The notes: generated by a model not told the origin, from the letters alone. A stretch of DNA of 34,637 bases from Streptomyces sp. OfavH-34-F (GCF_022347745.1 NZ_JAKRGC010000029.1:1-34637); one strand, 5' to 3'; positions 8,908 to 17,099 are shown, numbered from the stretch's first letter. Numbers and translations: made by a program.

Positions 8908-9016
8908 GACGCGCTGTCGGCAGGTCCTCGGACTGACGGGTGCGCGAAAGCGCACCGAATACACCGTTGCGGGACAGTTCCGGATTCGCACCGGATTCCC
9001 CTGCGGCGACAGCGAG
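8908..9016 (-). promoter_or_regulatory. Cobalamin (B12) riboswitch, aptamer
   Basis: On the minus strand the core GGGAATCCGGTGCGAATCC is followed by CCCGCAACGGTG, a GGTGCGC/GCGCACC hairpin, and the B12 box AGTCCGAGGACCTGCC (8919-8935). P1 closes the structure: 9007-9014 pairs with 8912-8919 (CGCTGTCG/CGACAGCG). The ~150 bases between the aptamer and the nrdA GTG contain further hairpins (for example 8873-8888, GCCC/GGGC) that could form the expression platform by hiding the ribosome site. A B12 riboswitch ahead of nrdABS is established in S. coelicolor. Confidence 0.93.
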
Positions 9017-9020
9017 CATG

Positions 9021-9026
9021 AGCATA
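9021..9026 (-). promoter_or_regulatory. Candidate -10 element for nrdA transcription
   Basis: The minus-strand TATGCT lies 7 bp before the first P1 base of the riboswitch. Initiation near 9014 would therefore start the transcript at the aptamer. No good -35 is seen 16-19 bp upstream, where the symmetric element lies. Confidence 0.35.
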
Positions 9027-9063
9027 CATGTGGGGGCTGCCCGATCGGACAGCCCCCACATGT
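9026..9063. terminator. Strong dyad: symporter terminator and possible paired NrdR operator
   Basis: A perfect 14-bp inverted repeat (9026-9039 with 9050-9063) has a 10-nt loop that itself contains CCGATCGG. It lies 28 bp after the stop of the leftward symporter gene and so fits its terminator. Each arm carries a CACATGT-like core, and the arm centres are 32 bp apart, matching the size and spacing of tandem 16-bp NrdR boxes. It lies just upstream of the predicted nrdA start site. Confidence 0.7.
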
Positions 9064-9090
9064 TGTGTCGTGCGCGCCGGGCGCGGGCGG

Positions 9091-10707
9091 TCAGTGGCCG
9101 CCCGGCGCCCCCGCGGTGGCCGGCGGCAGCTCGGTCTTGACGCCCGGGTCGCCCGCGTCCGCGGTGTAGTCGCCCGGCGAGGTCTCGTCGATGCCGGCGG
9201 GCGCCTTGACGGCGTTCAGGACGAGGGTCAGCACCACGGTGACCGCGACGTTCAGCACGAAGGCCGTCAGCCCGATGTAGCCGATCTCGCCGATACCGGG
9301 GATCTTGTCGGAGGAGCCGCCGAAGTGCTTCTGGGTCGGGCTGGCGACCCCGTACGCGGCGGCCGTGCCGTAGATCATCCCGGCCGCCCAGCCGGCCAGC
9401 AGCGCCCAGCGGTGGAACCAGCGGGTGAACAGCCCGCCGACCAGGGCCGGCATGGTCTGGAGGATCCAGATGCCGCCCAGCAGCTGGAAGTTGATCGCGA
9501 CCGTCTTGTCCATGGTGAGGACGAAGGCGAGCGCGCCGACCTTGACCAGCAGCGAGACCACCTTGGAGACCTTGGTCTCCTGCTCGGGCGTCGCGTCCGG
9601 CTTGAGGAAGTCCTTGTAGATGTTGCGGGTGAAGAGGTTGGCGGCGGCGATGGACATGATCGCGGCGGGTACCAGGGCGCCGATGCCGATTGCGGCGAAC
9701 GCCACCCCGGCGAACCAGTCGGGGAACATGTTCTCGAACAGCTGCGGGATGGCGAGCTGGCCGTTGTCCACCTTGACGCCGGCCGCGATCGCCATGAAGC
9801 CGAGCAGCGCGAGCAGGCCCAGCATCAGGGAGTACAGCGGCAGGATGGTGGTGTTGCGGCGGATCACCTCACGGCTGCGGCTGGAGAGCGTCGCCGTGAT
9901 GGAGTGCGGGTACATGAACAGGGCGAGCGCGGAGCCCAGCGCCAGCGTCGCGTACCCCCACTGCCCGGCCTCGGCGGGCACCAGGCCGCCCGCGCCCGCT
10001 TCGGTGAACTTGTCCTGGGCGGCGGCGAAGACGTCGTCGAAGCCGCCGAGCTTGATCGGGATGTAGATGATCGCCACCGCGATGACGAGGTAGATCAGCC
10101 CGTCCTTGACGAACGCGATCAGCGCGGGCGCCCGCAGCCCCGAGGAGTAGGTGTACGCGGCGAGCACCGCGAAGGCGATGAGCAGCGGCAGGTCCTTGAC
10201 GAACCAGTTGGTGTTCTCGCCGCCGCCGACGCCCATCACGTCCAGCACCGCCTGGATGCCGACGAGTTGGAGCGCGATGTACGGCATGGTGGCGAGGATG
10301 CCGGTGACCGCGACGGCCAGCGAGAGCCCCTTGGAGCCGAAACGGCCGCGGACGAAGTCCGAGGTGGTGACGTAGCCGTGCTTGTGCGAGACCGACCACA
10401 GGCGCGGCAGGAAGGTGAAGATCAGCGGGTAGACCAGGATGGTGTACGGGACCGCGAAGAAGCCGGCCGCGCCCGCCGCGTAGATCGCCGCCGGAACGGC
10501 GACGAAGGTGTACGCGGTGTAGAGGTCGCCGCCGAGCAGGAACCAGGTCACCCAGGTGCCGAACGACCGTCCGCCCAGGCCCCATTCGTCGAGGCTGGCC
10601 TCGTTCTCGGCCTTGCGCCAGCGGGCGGCCATGAAGCCCATGACCGTGACGGCCACGAAGAAGAAGATGAAGACGGCGAGCGCGACGCCGTTGACCCCGT
10701 CCGTCAT
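9091..10707 (-). CDS. Sodium:solute symporter, monocarboxylate-permease (MctP-like) type
   Basis: 538 residues with about 13 membrane segments spread along the whole length, starting at residues 5-27. The SSS-family core is visible: LGGRSFGTWVTWFLLGGDLYTAYTF, then YVTTSDFVRGRFGSKGL. The closest group by eye is MctP-like uptake of short monocarboxylates such as lactate, pyruvate or acetate, but substrate is not proven by sequence. The ATG start overlaps the stop of the upstream DUF3311-type gene by four bases (ATGA), a typical two-gene unit. The C-terminal ~35 residues are hydrophilic. Transcription probably ends at the 9026-9063 hairpin. Confidence 0.85.
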   Translation of the reverse strand: MTDGVNGVALAVFIFFFVAVTVMGFMAARWRKAENEASLDEWGLGGRSFGTWVTWFLLGGDLYTAYTFVAVPAAIYAAGAAGFFAVPYTILVYPLIFTFLPRLWSVSHKHGYVTTSDFVRGRFGSKGLSLAVAVTGILATMPYIALQLVGIQAVLDVMGVGGGENTNWFVKDLPLLIAFAVLAAYTYSSGLRAPALIAFVKDGLIYLVIAVAIIYIPIKLGGFDDVFAAAQDKFTEAGAGGLVPAEAGQWGYATLALGSALALFMYPHSITATLSSRSREVIRRNTTILPLYSLMLGLLALLGFMAIAAGVKVDNGQLAIPQLFENMFPDWFAGVAFAAIGIGALVPAAIMSIAAANLFTRNIYKDFLKPDATPEQETKVSKVVSLLVKVGALAFVLTMDKTVAINFQLLGGIWILQTMPALVGGLFTRWFHRWALLAGWAAGMIYGTAAAYGVASPTQKHFGGSSDKIPGIGEIGYIGLTAFVLNVAVTVVLTLVLNAVKAPAGIDETSPGDYTADAGDPGVKTELPPATAGAPGGH

Positions 10708-10958
10708 GCCGACGCACCCCCCTTGCGGGCGCGCTGGTCACGCTGCCACAGCTTGTACGCGACCATCGTGAGCGCCGTGGAGATCAGCACCCAGAGCATC
10801 TGGTACCAGTAGAAGAAGGGGATGCCGATGAAGGCAGGGTCGGTCTTCGCGTACGAACCCACCCAGAGCATCGCCACGAACGGCGCGACGAGACAGAGCG
10901 CGATGACCACCCGCGCCGGTGTGACGACGGGTGGCTTTCCTTCTGGTTCTTCCGGCAT
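10704..10958 (-). CDS. DUF3311-type small membrane protein, symporter partner
   Basis: 84 residues. ATG (MPEEPEGKPPVV) is preceded by GGACGGAG about nine bases upstream. It has two membrane spans (~17-37 and 47-68, including FFYWYQMLWVLISTAL) and a basic C-terminus (WQRDQRARKG). Proteins of this kind are commonly encoded immediately upstream of and overlapping SSS symporters and are presumed accessory subunits. The overlap here supports that role, but the mechanism is unknown. Upstream in-frame extension is possible but lacks a better ribosome site. Confidence 0.8.
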   Translation of the reverse strand: MPEEPEGKPPVVTPARVVIALCLVAPFVAMLWVGSYAKTDPAFIGIPFFYWYQMLWVLISTALTMVAYKLWQRDQRARKGGASA

Positions 10959-11109
10959 GGCGGCGACTCCGTCCCCTCGCTGATCACCTGTAGTGCGCAG
11001 GAAATCTAGGGGAGCGTCCCGGCCACCGTCACCCCCTGTCCGCATTGCGGTCCGGCAACGGTCGTCACGGACCGGTCGGATGGCCGGAATGGCGCCAAAC
11101 GTCCGCGAG

Positions 11110-11123
11110 TTGGTCCGGTCCAA
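11110..11123. promoter_or_regulatory. Palindrome TTGGTCCGGTCCAA upstream of the symporter operon (dre-like)
   Basis: A 14-bp near-palindrome sits ~150 bp upstream of the DUF3311/symporter operon. It keeps the outer TGGTC and CCA of a DasR site but has CGGT instead of TAGA in the centre. A 12-bp identical core occurs again at 18138-18149. DasR binding is uncertain. Confidence 0.35.
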
Positions 11124-11155
11124 TCCGGTGCGGGGACGGGTCGCGGCACGCCGAA

Positions 11156-11183
11156 CGGCCCCCGGAGGCGGGTCCGGGGGCCG
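11156..11183 (-). terminator. Terminator after dasR
   Basis: A perfect 11-bp stem (CGGCCCCCGGA with TCCGGGGGCCG) with a 6-nt loop starts 25 bp past the dasR stop. Confidence 0.75.
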
Positions 11184-11208
11184 TGGGCGAGGACATGCGT
11201 GCGAGGGG

Positions 11209-11979
11209 TCAGTCCAGCGGACGCTTCAGCCGGGCCACGAACTTGTAGCGGTCGCCGCGGTAGACGGACCGCACCCACTCGACCGGCTCGCCCTGCTCGT
11301 CCAGCGAGTGCCGGGACAGCATCAGCATCGGCAGGCCGACGTCCGTGCCGAGCAGGCCGGCCTCGCGCGGCGTGGCCAGGGAGGTCTCGATGGTCTCCTC
11401 GGCCTCCGCCAGCCGGACGTCGTACACCTCGGCCAGCGCGGTGTAGAGCGAGGTGTACTTCACCAGCGAACGGCGCAGCGCCGGGAAGCGCTTGGCCGAG
11501 AGGTGGGTGGTCTCGATGGCCATCGGCTCGCCGCTCGCCAGACGCAGGCGCTCGATGCGCAGCACGCGTCCGCCGGCGCTGATGTCGAGCAGCCCGGCGA
11601 GGGTGTCGTCGGCGGTGACATAGCCGATGTCCAGGAGCTGCGAGGTGGGTTCGAGCCCCTGGGCGCGCATGTCCTCGGTGTAGGAGGTGAGTTGCAGCGC
11701 CTGGGAGACCTTCGGCTTGGCGACGAAGGTGCCCTTGCCCTGGATGCGCTCCAGCCGGCCCTCGACGACCAGCTCCTGGAGCGCCTGGCGCACGGTGGTG
11801 CGCGAGGTGTCGAACTCCGCCGCCAGGGTCCGTTCCGGGGGAACGGGAGTGCCCGGCGGCATGGTGTCCGTCATGTCGAGGAGATGTCGCTTCAGCCGGT
11901 AGTACTTGGGGACACGCGCGGTCCGCGCGCCGGCTCCCGCGCCCGTCTCGTTGTCCGTACTGCCCCCGTCGGCACCCAT
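11209..11979 (-). CDS. dasR: GntR/HutC-family global regulator DasR
   Basis: 256 residues from ATG ([13 protein letters not shown]) with GGGAAGG eight bases upstream. The N-terminal winged HTH spans ~30-95 ([25 protein letters not shown], then the wing [14 protein letters not shown]). The C-terminal UTRA effector domain spans ~105-250. The sequence is very close to what I remember of S. coelicolor DasR, and the divergent dasABC neighbourhood confirms it. DasR represses aminosugar uptake/catabolism, chitinase and some antibiotic-regulator genes by binding dre sites. Glucosamine-6-phosphate relieves repression. An in-frame GTG 14 codons upstream is a less likely start. Confidence 0.97.
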   Translation of the reverse strand: MGADGGSTDNETGAGAGARTARVPKYYRLKRHLLDMTDTMPPGTPVPPERTLAAEFDTSRTTVRQALQELVVEGRLERIQGKGTFVAKPKVSQALQLTSYTEDMRAQGLEPTSQLLDIGYVTADDTLAGLLDISAGGRVLRIERLRLASGEPMAIETTHLSAKRFPALRRSLVKYTSLYTALAEVYDVRLAEAEETIETSLATPREAGLLGTDVGLPMLMLSRHSLDEQGEPVEWVRSVYRGDRYKFVARLKRPLD

Positions 11980-12125
11980 GGCCCGCCTTCCCGACTGCTG
12001 CGTTGCTGCCGTCACCGGCTCCTCCGTCTGTCGCGGCTCACATGGTGGCACGGTCCGGTCACGGCTGGTCGCCCTCCCTCAGGTGTCGGTCCTATAACGG
12101 ACGCGAGTGCACTTCTTATACACCC

Positions 12126-12131
12126 TTGACA
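12126..12131 (+). promoter_or_regulatory. -35-like TTGACA ahead of dasA
   Basis: A consensus TTGACA lies 136 bp upstream of the dasA start and just before the two dre sites. A clear -10 at 17-18 bp spacing is not visible (CAAGCT at 12149), so the promoter assignment is tentative. Confidence 0.35.
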
Positions 12132-12136
12132 CCCCT

Positions 12137-12152
12137 AAAGGTCTAGGCCAAG
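12137..12152. promoter_or_regulatory. DasR operator (dre), upstream copy at dasR-dasA
   Basis: AAAGGTCTAGGCCAAG matches the dre core TGGTCTAGACCA at 10 of 12 positions. It is 24 bp upstream of a second, stronger copy in the dasR/dasA intergenic region. Confidence 0.6.
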
Positions 12153-12160
12153 CTCCCGGT

Positions 12161-12176
12161 ACTGGTCTAAACCATT
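12161..12176. promoter_or_regulatory. DasR operator (dre), main copy at dasA
   Basis: ACTGGTCTAAACCATT matches the dre consensus ACTGGTCTAGACCAGT closely. Its left half also pairs with AGACCAG at 12179-12185, creating an additional perfect 7-bp inverted repeat (12162-12168 / 12179-12185). Confidence 0.88.
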
Positions 12177-12261
12177 AAAGACCAGGTCCCAGCCCCAGCA
12201 GTACTCGTCGACGTTGTCTTGCGTGGTGGGCAGGGGTTGCAGCATCCCTGAGGAGGGTGGC

Positions 12262-13563
12262 GTGAAGCGCAAGCTCATCGCGGCGATCGGCGTCGCGGGC
12301 ATGTTGGTTTCCATCGCGGCGTGCGGTTCGGACGACGACAAGGCCTCGTCGAAGGACCCGAAGGACCGCAAGGAAACGCTCACCGTCTGGCTGATGTCGG
12401 ACGCGCAGAGCACATGGCCGGAACTGGTCAAGGACGTCAACAAGCAGTTCAAGGCCAAGTACCCCAATGTCACGGTCAAGGTCCAGTACCAGCAGTGGGG
12501 CGACAAGGCCAAGAAGCTCGACGCCGCTCTGGCCGGCGACAAGTTCCCGGATGTGGTGGAGCTCGGCAACACCGAGACCATGACCTACATCCTCAACGGG
12601 GCGCTCGGCGAGATCGACCCGAAGAAGTACGAGAACTCGGACACCTGGATCAAGGGCCTCGCGGACACCTGCGCCTTCGAGGGCAAGCAGTACTGCGTTC
12701 CTTACTACGCCGGCGCCCGTGTCGCGATTTACAACAAGGACATGTTCAAGGCCGGCACCGGCAAGGACACCCTTCCCGAGACCCAGGACGAGCTGACCGC
12801 CGCGCTCGACAAGATCGGCGAGAAGTACGGCAAGGACAAGGCGTTCTCGCCGCTGTACCTGCCGGGTCGCTACTGGTACGCCGCGATGTCCTACGTCGCT
12901 GCCGAGGGCGGCCAGATCGCCAAGTACGACGAGGGCAAGAAGGAGTGGAAGTCCACTCTCTCGACCCCGGAGGCCCAGAAGGGCATCACCGAGTTCGTCG
13001 AGCTCGTCAAGAAGTACAACCACGGCGACAAGACCAAGGACGAGGCGGACCACGCCAACGTCATGGCCAACGAGAAGACCGCGCTTCTCTACGGCAACGG
13101 CTGGGAGGCCGGCAGCGTCGTCGACTCCAAGGCGAACGGCAACCCGAAGCTGGAAGGCAAGATCGCCACGGCCGGTATGCCCGGCCCGAACGGCAAGGCG
13201 CTCCCCTCCTTCATCGGCGGCTCGGACCTCGCCACCATCTCCAAGTCGAAGATCCAGGACCTCGGCGAGGAGTGGATCGCGCTCTTCACCTCCGAGAAGT
13301 CGGAGGAGGTTCTCGCCTCGAAGAACATCCTCCCGAACAACACCAAGCAGCTCGAGCCGCTGAAGGCCAAGCCGGAGACCGCGGCCGTCGCCAACGCCGT
13401 CCCGGACGCCTGGTTCACCCCGATCGCCCCCGGCTGGACCGCGATCGAGAAGAAGGAAACGCTCGAGATCATGCTGCTCGACATCATCAAGGGCAAGTCG
13501 GTCGAGGAGGCCACCAAGGCGGCCGACGCGGAGATCGACTCGATGATCAACAAGGAGTCCTGA
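12262..13563 (+). CDS. dasA: Chito-oligosaccharide ABC transporter substrate-binding lipoprotein
   Basis: 433 residues from a GTG start behind GAGGAGGG. The lipoprotein signal peptide ends in the lipobox SIAAC with Cys21. The rest is an extracellular-solute-binding family 1 fold (KETLTVWLMSDAQS; FPDVVELGN; GRYWYAAMSYVAAEGG). DasA of S. coelicolor binds chitobiose and related oligomers and links chitin sensing to development. It is the first gene of dasABCD, controlled by DasR via the upstream dre sites. Lys-rich codons are more common than in neighbours, but G/C-ending usage is retained. Confidence 0.95.
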   Translation: MKRKLIAAIGVAGMLVSIAACGSDDDKASSKDPKDRKETLTVWLMSDAQSTWPELVKDVNKQFKAKYPNVTVKVQYQQWGDKAKKLDAALAGDKFPDVVELGNTETMTYILNGALGEIDPKKYENSDTWIKGLADTCAFEGKQYCVPYYAGARVAIYNKDMFKAGTGKDTLPETQDELTAALDKIGEKYGKDKAFSPLYLPGRYWYAAMSYVAAEGGQIAKYDEGKKEWKSTLSTPEAQKGITEFVELVKKYNHGDKTKDEADHANVMANEKTALLYGNGWEAGSVVDSKANGNPKLEGKIATAGMPGPNGKALPSFIGGSDLATISKSKIQDLGEEWIALFTSEKSEEVLASKNILPNNTKQLEPLKAKPETAAVANAVPDAWFTPIAPGWTAIEKKETLEIMLLDIIKGKSVEEATKAADAEIDSMINKES

Positions 13564-13584
13564 GCCCCTGGCTCACGGCATGAC

Positions 13585-13659
13585 GAGTCGGTGAGCGTGC
13601 GATACCGACTCAGCTGATCATCTGCGGGGGTGGTGGGCCCGAAAGGGGCTGCCACCCCC
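13585..13659 (+). other. Two tandem hairpins between dasA and dasB
   Basis: GAGTCGGT (13585-13592) pairs with ACCGACTC (13604-13611). Then GGGGGTGG (13626-13633) pairs with CCACCCCC (13652-13659), with an inner GCCC/GGGC. They may act as partial terminators or 3'-end protectors that raise dasA mRNA over the permease genes. Confidence 0.6.
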
Positions 13660-13697
13660 GTCCTCCGGTATCCGGTCCGAAACGGAAGGCAAGCACA

Positions 13698-14690
13698 ATG
13701 AGTGCCGCCGATATGAAAGCAGCCGACCCGCCGGTGTCCGTCCCGCGGGCCCCTGAGAGCGAACCTCAGCTCGCGAAGAACGTGAACCGTAAACCGCGGA
13801 AGGCCGGCGCTCTGCTGCCGTACCTCCTCATAGCACCGGCGTTCGTCGCCATCGCCGCAGTCTTCGTCTGGCCCTTCATCAAGACGATCATCATGTCCTT
13901 CCAGGACGTGGGCCGGCGCGAACTCTGGTCCGGAGACAGCCCGCCGTGGGTCGGCTTCGACCAGTTCACCAACATCCTCGGCGACGGCGAGTTCTGGGAC
14001 GTCGTCTGGCGGACGGTCATCTTCATGGTCGTCTGCGTGGTCGCCACCATGGCCGGCGGCCTCGCCCTGGCCATGATCATGCAGCGGATGTCCACCTGGG
14101 TCCGGCTGCTGCTGACCGCCGCGCTGATCGCCGCCTGGTCGATGCCGCTGCTGGTCGCCACCTCCATCTTCCGGTGGTTCGCGGACTCCGACTACGGCGT
14201 CCTCAACATGGTGCTCACCAAGTACCTCGGGATCGACGCGCAGGGCCACAACTGGTTCCTCGACCCGAAGCAGGGCTTCGTCATCATCGGCGCGGTCGTC
14301 GTCTGGGGAGCCATCCCGTTCGTCACCGTGACGCTCTACGCCGCGCTCACCCAGGTCCCCCAGGAACTGGAGGAGGCCGCGTCCCTGGACGGCGCCGGCA
14401 CGACCGGGATCTTCCGCTTCGTCACCTGGCCGGTCATCAAGCCCGTCTTCCAGATGGTCGCCACCCTCTCCGTGCTCTGGGACTTCAACGTCTTCGCCCA
14501 GATCTTCCTGATGCGCGGCAACAAGCCCGAGCCGGAGTACTCCGTCCTCGGCATCTACTCCTTCGAGAAAGCGTTCGAGTCCAACTCGTTCAGCCAGGGT
14601 GCTGCCATCTCGCTCATCACGGTCCTGCTGCTCTCCGGCGTCGCCGTGTACTACCTGCGCCAGCTGCTCAAGATCGGAGAGGTCGAGTGA
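13698..14690 (+). CDS. dasB: Chito-oligosaccharide ABC transporter permease DasB
   Basis: 330 residues from ATG with GGAAGG nine bases upstream. Six membrane spans begin at ~40 (LLPYLLIAPAFVAIAAVFVW). The EAA loop that docks the ATPase is EELEEAASLDGAGTTGIFRF. This is the MalF-type permease of family-1 sugar importers. Its stop overlaps the GTG of dasC (GTGA, 14687-14690). No ATP-binding subunit is encoded in the locus; in S. coelicolor the shared ATPase MsiK energises DasABC. Confidence 0.94.
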   Translation: MSAADMKAADPPVSVPRAPESEPQLAKNVNRKPRKAGALLPYLLIAPAFVAIAAVFVWPFIKTIIMSFQDVGRRELWSGDSPPWVGFDQFTNILGDGEFWDVVWRTVIFMVVCVVATMAGGLALAMIMQRMSTWVRLLLTAALIAAWSMPLLVATSIFRWFADSDYGVLNMVLTKYLGIDAQGHNWFLDPKQGFVIIGAVVVWGAIPFVTVTLYAALTQVPQELEEAASLDGAGTTGIFRFVTWPVIKPVFQMVATLSVLWDFNVFAQIFLMRGNKPEPEYSVLGIYSFEKAFESNSFSQGAAISLITVLLLSGVAVYYLRQLLKIGEVE

Positions 14691-15544
14691 GCACCTCCAC
14701 CCCCCAGGTCCTCCGACCGGACCGCAAGAAGAGCCGCATCGGCTACAACATCGCCGGCCTCGTCGCCTTCGTGCTCATGGCCTTCCCGGTCTACTGGCTG
14801 GTGATCAGCGCGCTGCGCCCCAACGCGGAGATCCGCAGCTACGACCAGACCCTCTGGCCGTCGTCGATCACATTCGACAACTTCTCCCGCGCCATCAACC
14901 AGCCGAACTTCGGCACCGCCATCGAGTCCAGCCTGATCGTCTGCGGCGTCGCCGTCCTGGGCGGCATGCTGCTCGCCACGATCGCCGCCTTCGCGATCGG
15001 CCGGTTCCAGTTCCGCGGCCGCAAGTTCTTCATGATCGTGCTGCTCGTCGTCCAGCTCCTGCCCCCGACGGCGATGCTCATTCCCATCTACATCCAGCTG
15101 AACGACCTCGGTGGGCTGAACGAGTACTGGGGCGTCATCGTCATCTACCTCGTCTCCACCCTGCCGTTCGCCACCTGGATGATCCGCGGCTTCGTGATCA
15201 ACATCCCGCAGGAGCTGGAGGAGTCGGCCATGGTCGACGGCTGCAGCCGGATGGGCGCCTTCTGGCGGGTCACCTTCCCGCTGCTGGCCCCCGGCCTCGC
15301 CGCCGCCTCGATCTTCTCGCTCATCACGGCGTGGAACGAGTACCTGCTGGCCTACGTCGTCCTCCAGGACAACGACAAGTACACCCTCAACGTGTGGCTG
15401 ATGAACTTCACGACCTCGCGCGGCATCGACTACGGGGCGCTGATGGCCGCCTCCACGCTGATCGCCATTCCGGTCGTGGCCTTCTTCCTGCTCGTGCAGA
15501 AGCACATGGCGACCGGCCTCACCTCCGGCGCCGTGAAGGGATGA
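14687..15544 (+). CDS. dasC: Chito-oligosaccharide ABC transporter permease DasC
   Basis: 285 residues from a GTG overlapping the dasB stop. It has six membrane spans, starting with NIAGLVAFVLMAFPVYWLVISAL. The EAA motif is QELEESAMVDGCSRMGAFWR. This is the MalG-type partner of DasB in the membrane. The dasD gene begins 7 bp after the stop, so the four genes form one operon. Confidence 0.94.
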   Translation: MSTSTPQVLRPDRKKSRIGYNIAGLVAFVLMAFPVYWLVISALRPNAEIRSYDQTLWPSSITFDNFSRAINQPNFGTAIESSLIVCGVAVLGGMLLATIAAFAIGRFQFRGRKFFMIVLLVVQLLPPTAMLIPIYIQLNDLGGLNEYWGVIVIYLVSTLPFATWMIRGFVINIPQELEESAMVDGCSRMGAFWRVTFPLLAPGLAAASIFSLITAWNEYLLAYVVLQDNDKYTLNVWLMNFTTSRGIDYGALMAASTLIAIPVVAFFLLVQKHMATGLTSGAVKG

Positions 15545-15551
15545 CGCCCCG

Positions 15552-17090
15552 ATGACCACCCTCGTATCCACCACGGACACCGTCACCCGCGACGCCCTCG
15601 CCGTCCTGCAGCCCGGCTTCACCGGCACCACGGCACCGGAGTGGCTGCTGCGCCGGGTCGGCGAAGGACTGTCCTCCGTCGGCCTGTTCGGCCGGAACAT
15701 CGAGACGCCCGAGCAGCTCGCCGCGCTCACCGCCCAGCTCAGGGCCGAGCGGGACGACGTGCTCGTCGCCATCGACGAGGAGGGCGGCGACGTCACCCGC
15801 CTGGAGGTCCGGCACGGCTCCTCCTTCCCGGGCAACCTGGCGCTCGGCGCGGTCGACGACGCGGAGCTGACCCGCGCCGTCGCCCACGAGCTGGGCCGCC
15901 GGCTCGCCGAGTGCGGGGTCAACCTCAACTGGGCCCCGTCCGCGGACGTCAACTCCAACCCCGGCAACCCGGTCATCGGCGTCCGCTCCTTCGGCGCCGA
16001 CCCGGAGCTGGTCGCCCGGCACACCGCCGCCTACGTCGAGGGCCTGCAGGCCGCCGGCGTCGCCGCCTGCACCAAGCACTTCCCCGGTCACGGCGACACC
16101 GCGGTCGACTCGCACCACGCGCTGCCGCGCATCGACGTGGACCTGGAGACCCTGCACGCCCGCGAACTCGTGCCCTTCCGGGCGGCCATCGCGGCCGGCT
16201 CCAAGTCGGTGATGAGCGCCCACATCCTGCTCCCCGCCCTCGACCCGGACCGGCCGGCGACGCTCAGCCCGCAGATCCTCACCGGGCTGCTGCGCCGGGA
16301 GCTGGGGTACGACGGGCTGATCGTGACCGACGCCGTGGAGATGCAGGCCATCGCCTCGACGTACGGGATCGAACGCGGCTCCGTCCTCGCCGTCGCGGCC
16401 GGTGCCGACGCGCTCTGCGTCGGCGGCGGGCTCGACGACGACAGCACCGTGCTCCGGCTGCGCGACGCGCTGGTCGCCGCGGTGCGCTCCGGTGAACTTC
16501 CCGAGGAGCGGCTCGCCGACGCCGCCGCACGGGTACGGGCCCTCGCGTCCTGGACGCGGGAGGCCAGGGGGGCCGGCCGGGAGCCGGGCGCGGCAGTGCA
16601 GGAGGGGACCGCGCCCGGCACCCTGCGGAGCACCGGCATCGCCTCGGACATCGGCCTGGTGGCCGCCCGCCGTGCGGTGAAGGTGACCGGCACGCCGGAA
16701 CCGCTCACCGGCCCGGCGTACGTGGCCGCCTTCACCCCGGTCGCCAACATCGCGGTCGGCGACGAGACCCCCTGGGGCGTCGCGGCCGAGCTGGCCCGCC
16801 TGGTGCCGGGCACCGCGACCGACACGTACGACAGCGCGTCCGAGGCCCCGGCCGCGGCGGTGCTGGAGGCCGCGGGGGAGCGGCGCGTCGTCGCCGTGGT
16901 CCGCGACGCGCACCGCCACCCGTGGATGGGCGAGGCCCTGGACGCGCTGCTGGCGGCGCGCCCGGACACCGTCGTGGTCGAGATGGGCGTGCCCCAGGCC
17001 GAGCCGCGGGGCGCCCTGTACATCGCCACGCACGGCGCCGCCCGGGTCTGCGGCCAGGCCGCCGCGGAGATCATCGCGGGTACCGCGTAA
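15552..17090 (+). CDS. dasD: Glycoside hydrolase family 3 beta-N-acetylglucosaminidase DasD
   Basis: 512 residues. It should cleave N-acetylglucosamine from imported chito-oligosaccharides. The NagZ-type GH3 signature KHFPGHGDTAVDSHHALP starts at Lys175 and includes the acid/base Asp-His dyad. The nucleophile is Asp260 in VTDAVEM. The first ~330 residues are the TIM-barrel; the remainder is an accessory domain. No signal peptide is visible, which fits an intracellular enzyme acting after import. Its position as last gene of the das operon fits DasD of S. coelicolor. Confidence 0.93.
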   Translation: MTTLVSTTDTVTRDALAVLQPGFTGTTAPEWLLRRVGEGLSSVGLFGRNIETPEQLAALTAQLRAERDDVLVAIDEEGGDVTRLEVRHGSSFPGNLALGAVDDAELTRAVAHELGRRLAECGVNLNWAPSADVNSNPGNPVIGVRSFGADPELVARHTAAYVEGLQAAGVAACTKHFPGHGDTAVDSHHALPRIDVDLETLHARELVPFRAAIAAGSKSVMSAHILLPALDPDRPATLSPQILTGLLRRELGYDGLIVTDAVEMQAIASTYGIERGSVLAVAAGADALCVGGGLDDDSTVLRLRDALVAAVRSGELPEERLADAAARVRALASWTREARGAGREPGAAVQEGTAPGTLRSTGIASDIGLVAARRAVKVTGTPEPLTGPAYVAAFTPVANIAVGDETPWGVAAELARLVPGTATDTYDSASEAPAAAVLEAAGERRVVAVVRDAHRHPWMGEALDALLAARPDTVVVEMGVPQAEPRGALYIATHGAARVCGQAAAEIIAGTA

Positions 17091-17099
17091 CGCACACGG

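Noticed and set aside
7011..8936. 641-codon rightward open frame over nrdA
   Set aside because: It is entirely antisense to nrdA, whose catalytic motifs are intact. The Gly/Val/Arg-rich composition is typical of high-GC shadow frames.
9028..10812. 594-codon rightward open frame over the symporter gene
   Set aside because: It is antisense to a well-conserved membrane transporter, with an Arg/Gln/Asp-rich composition and no recognisable domain.
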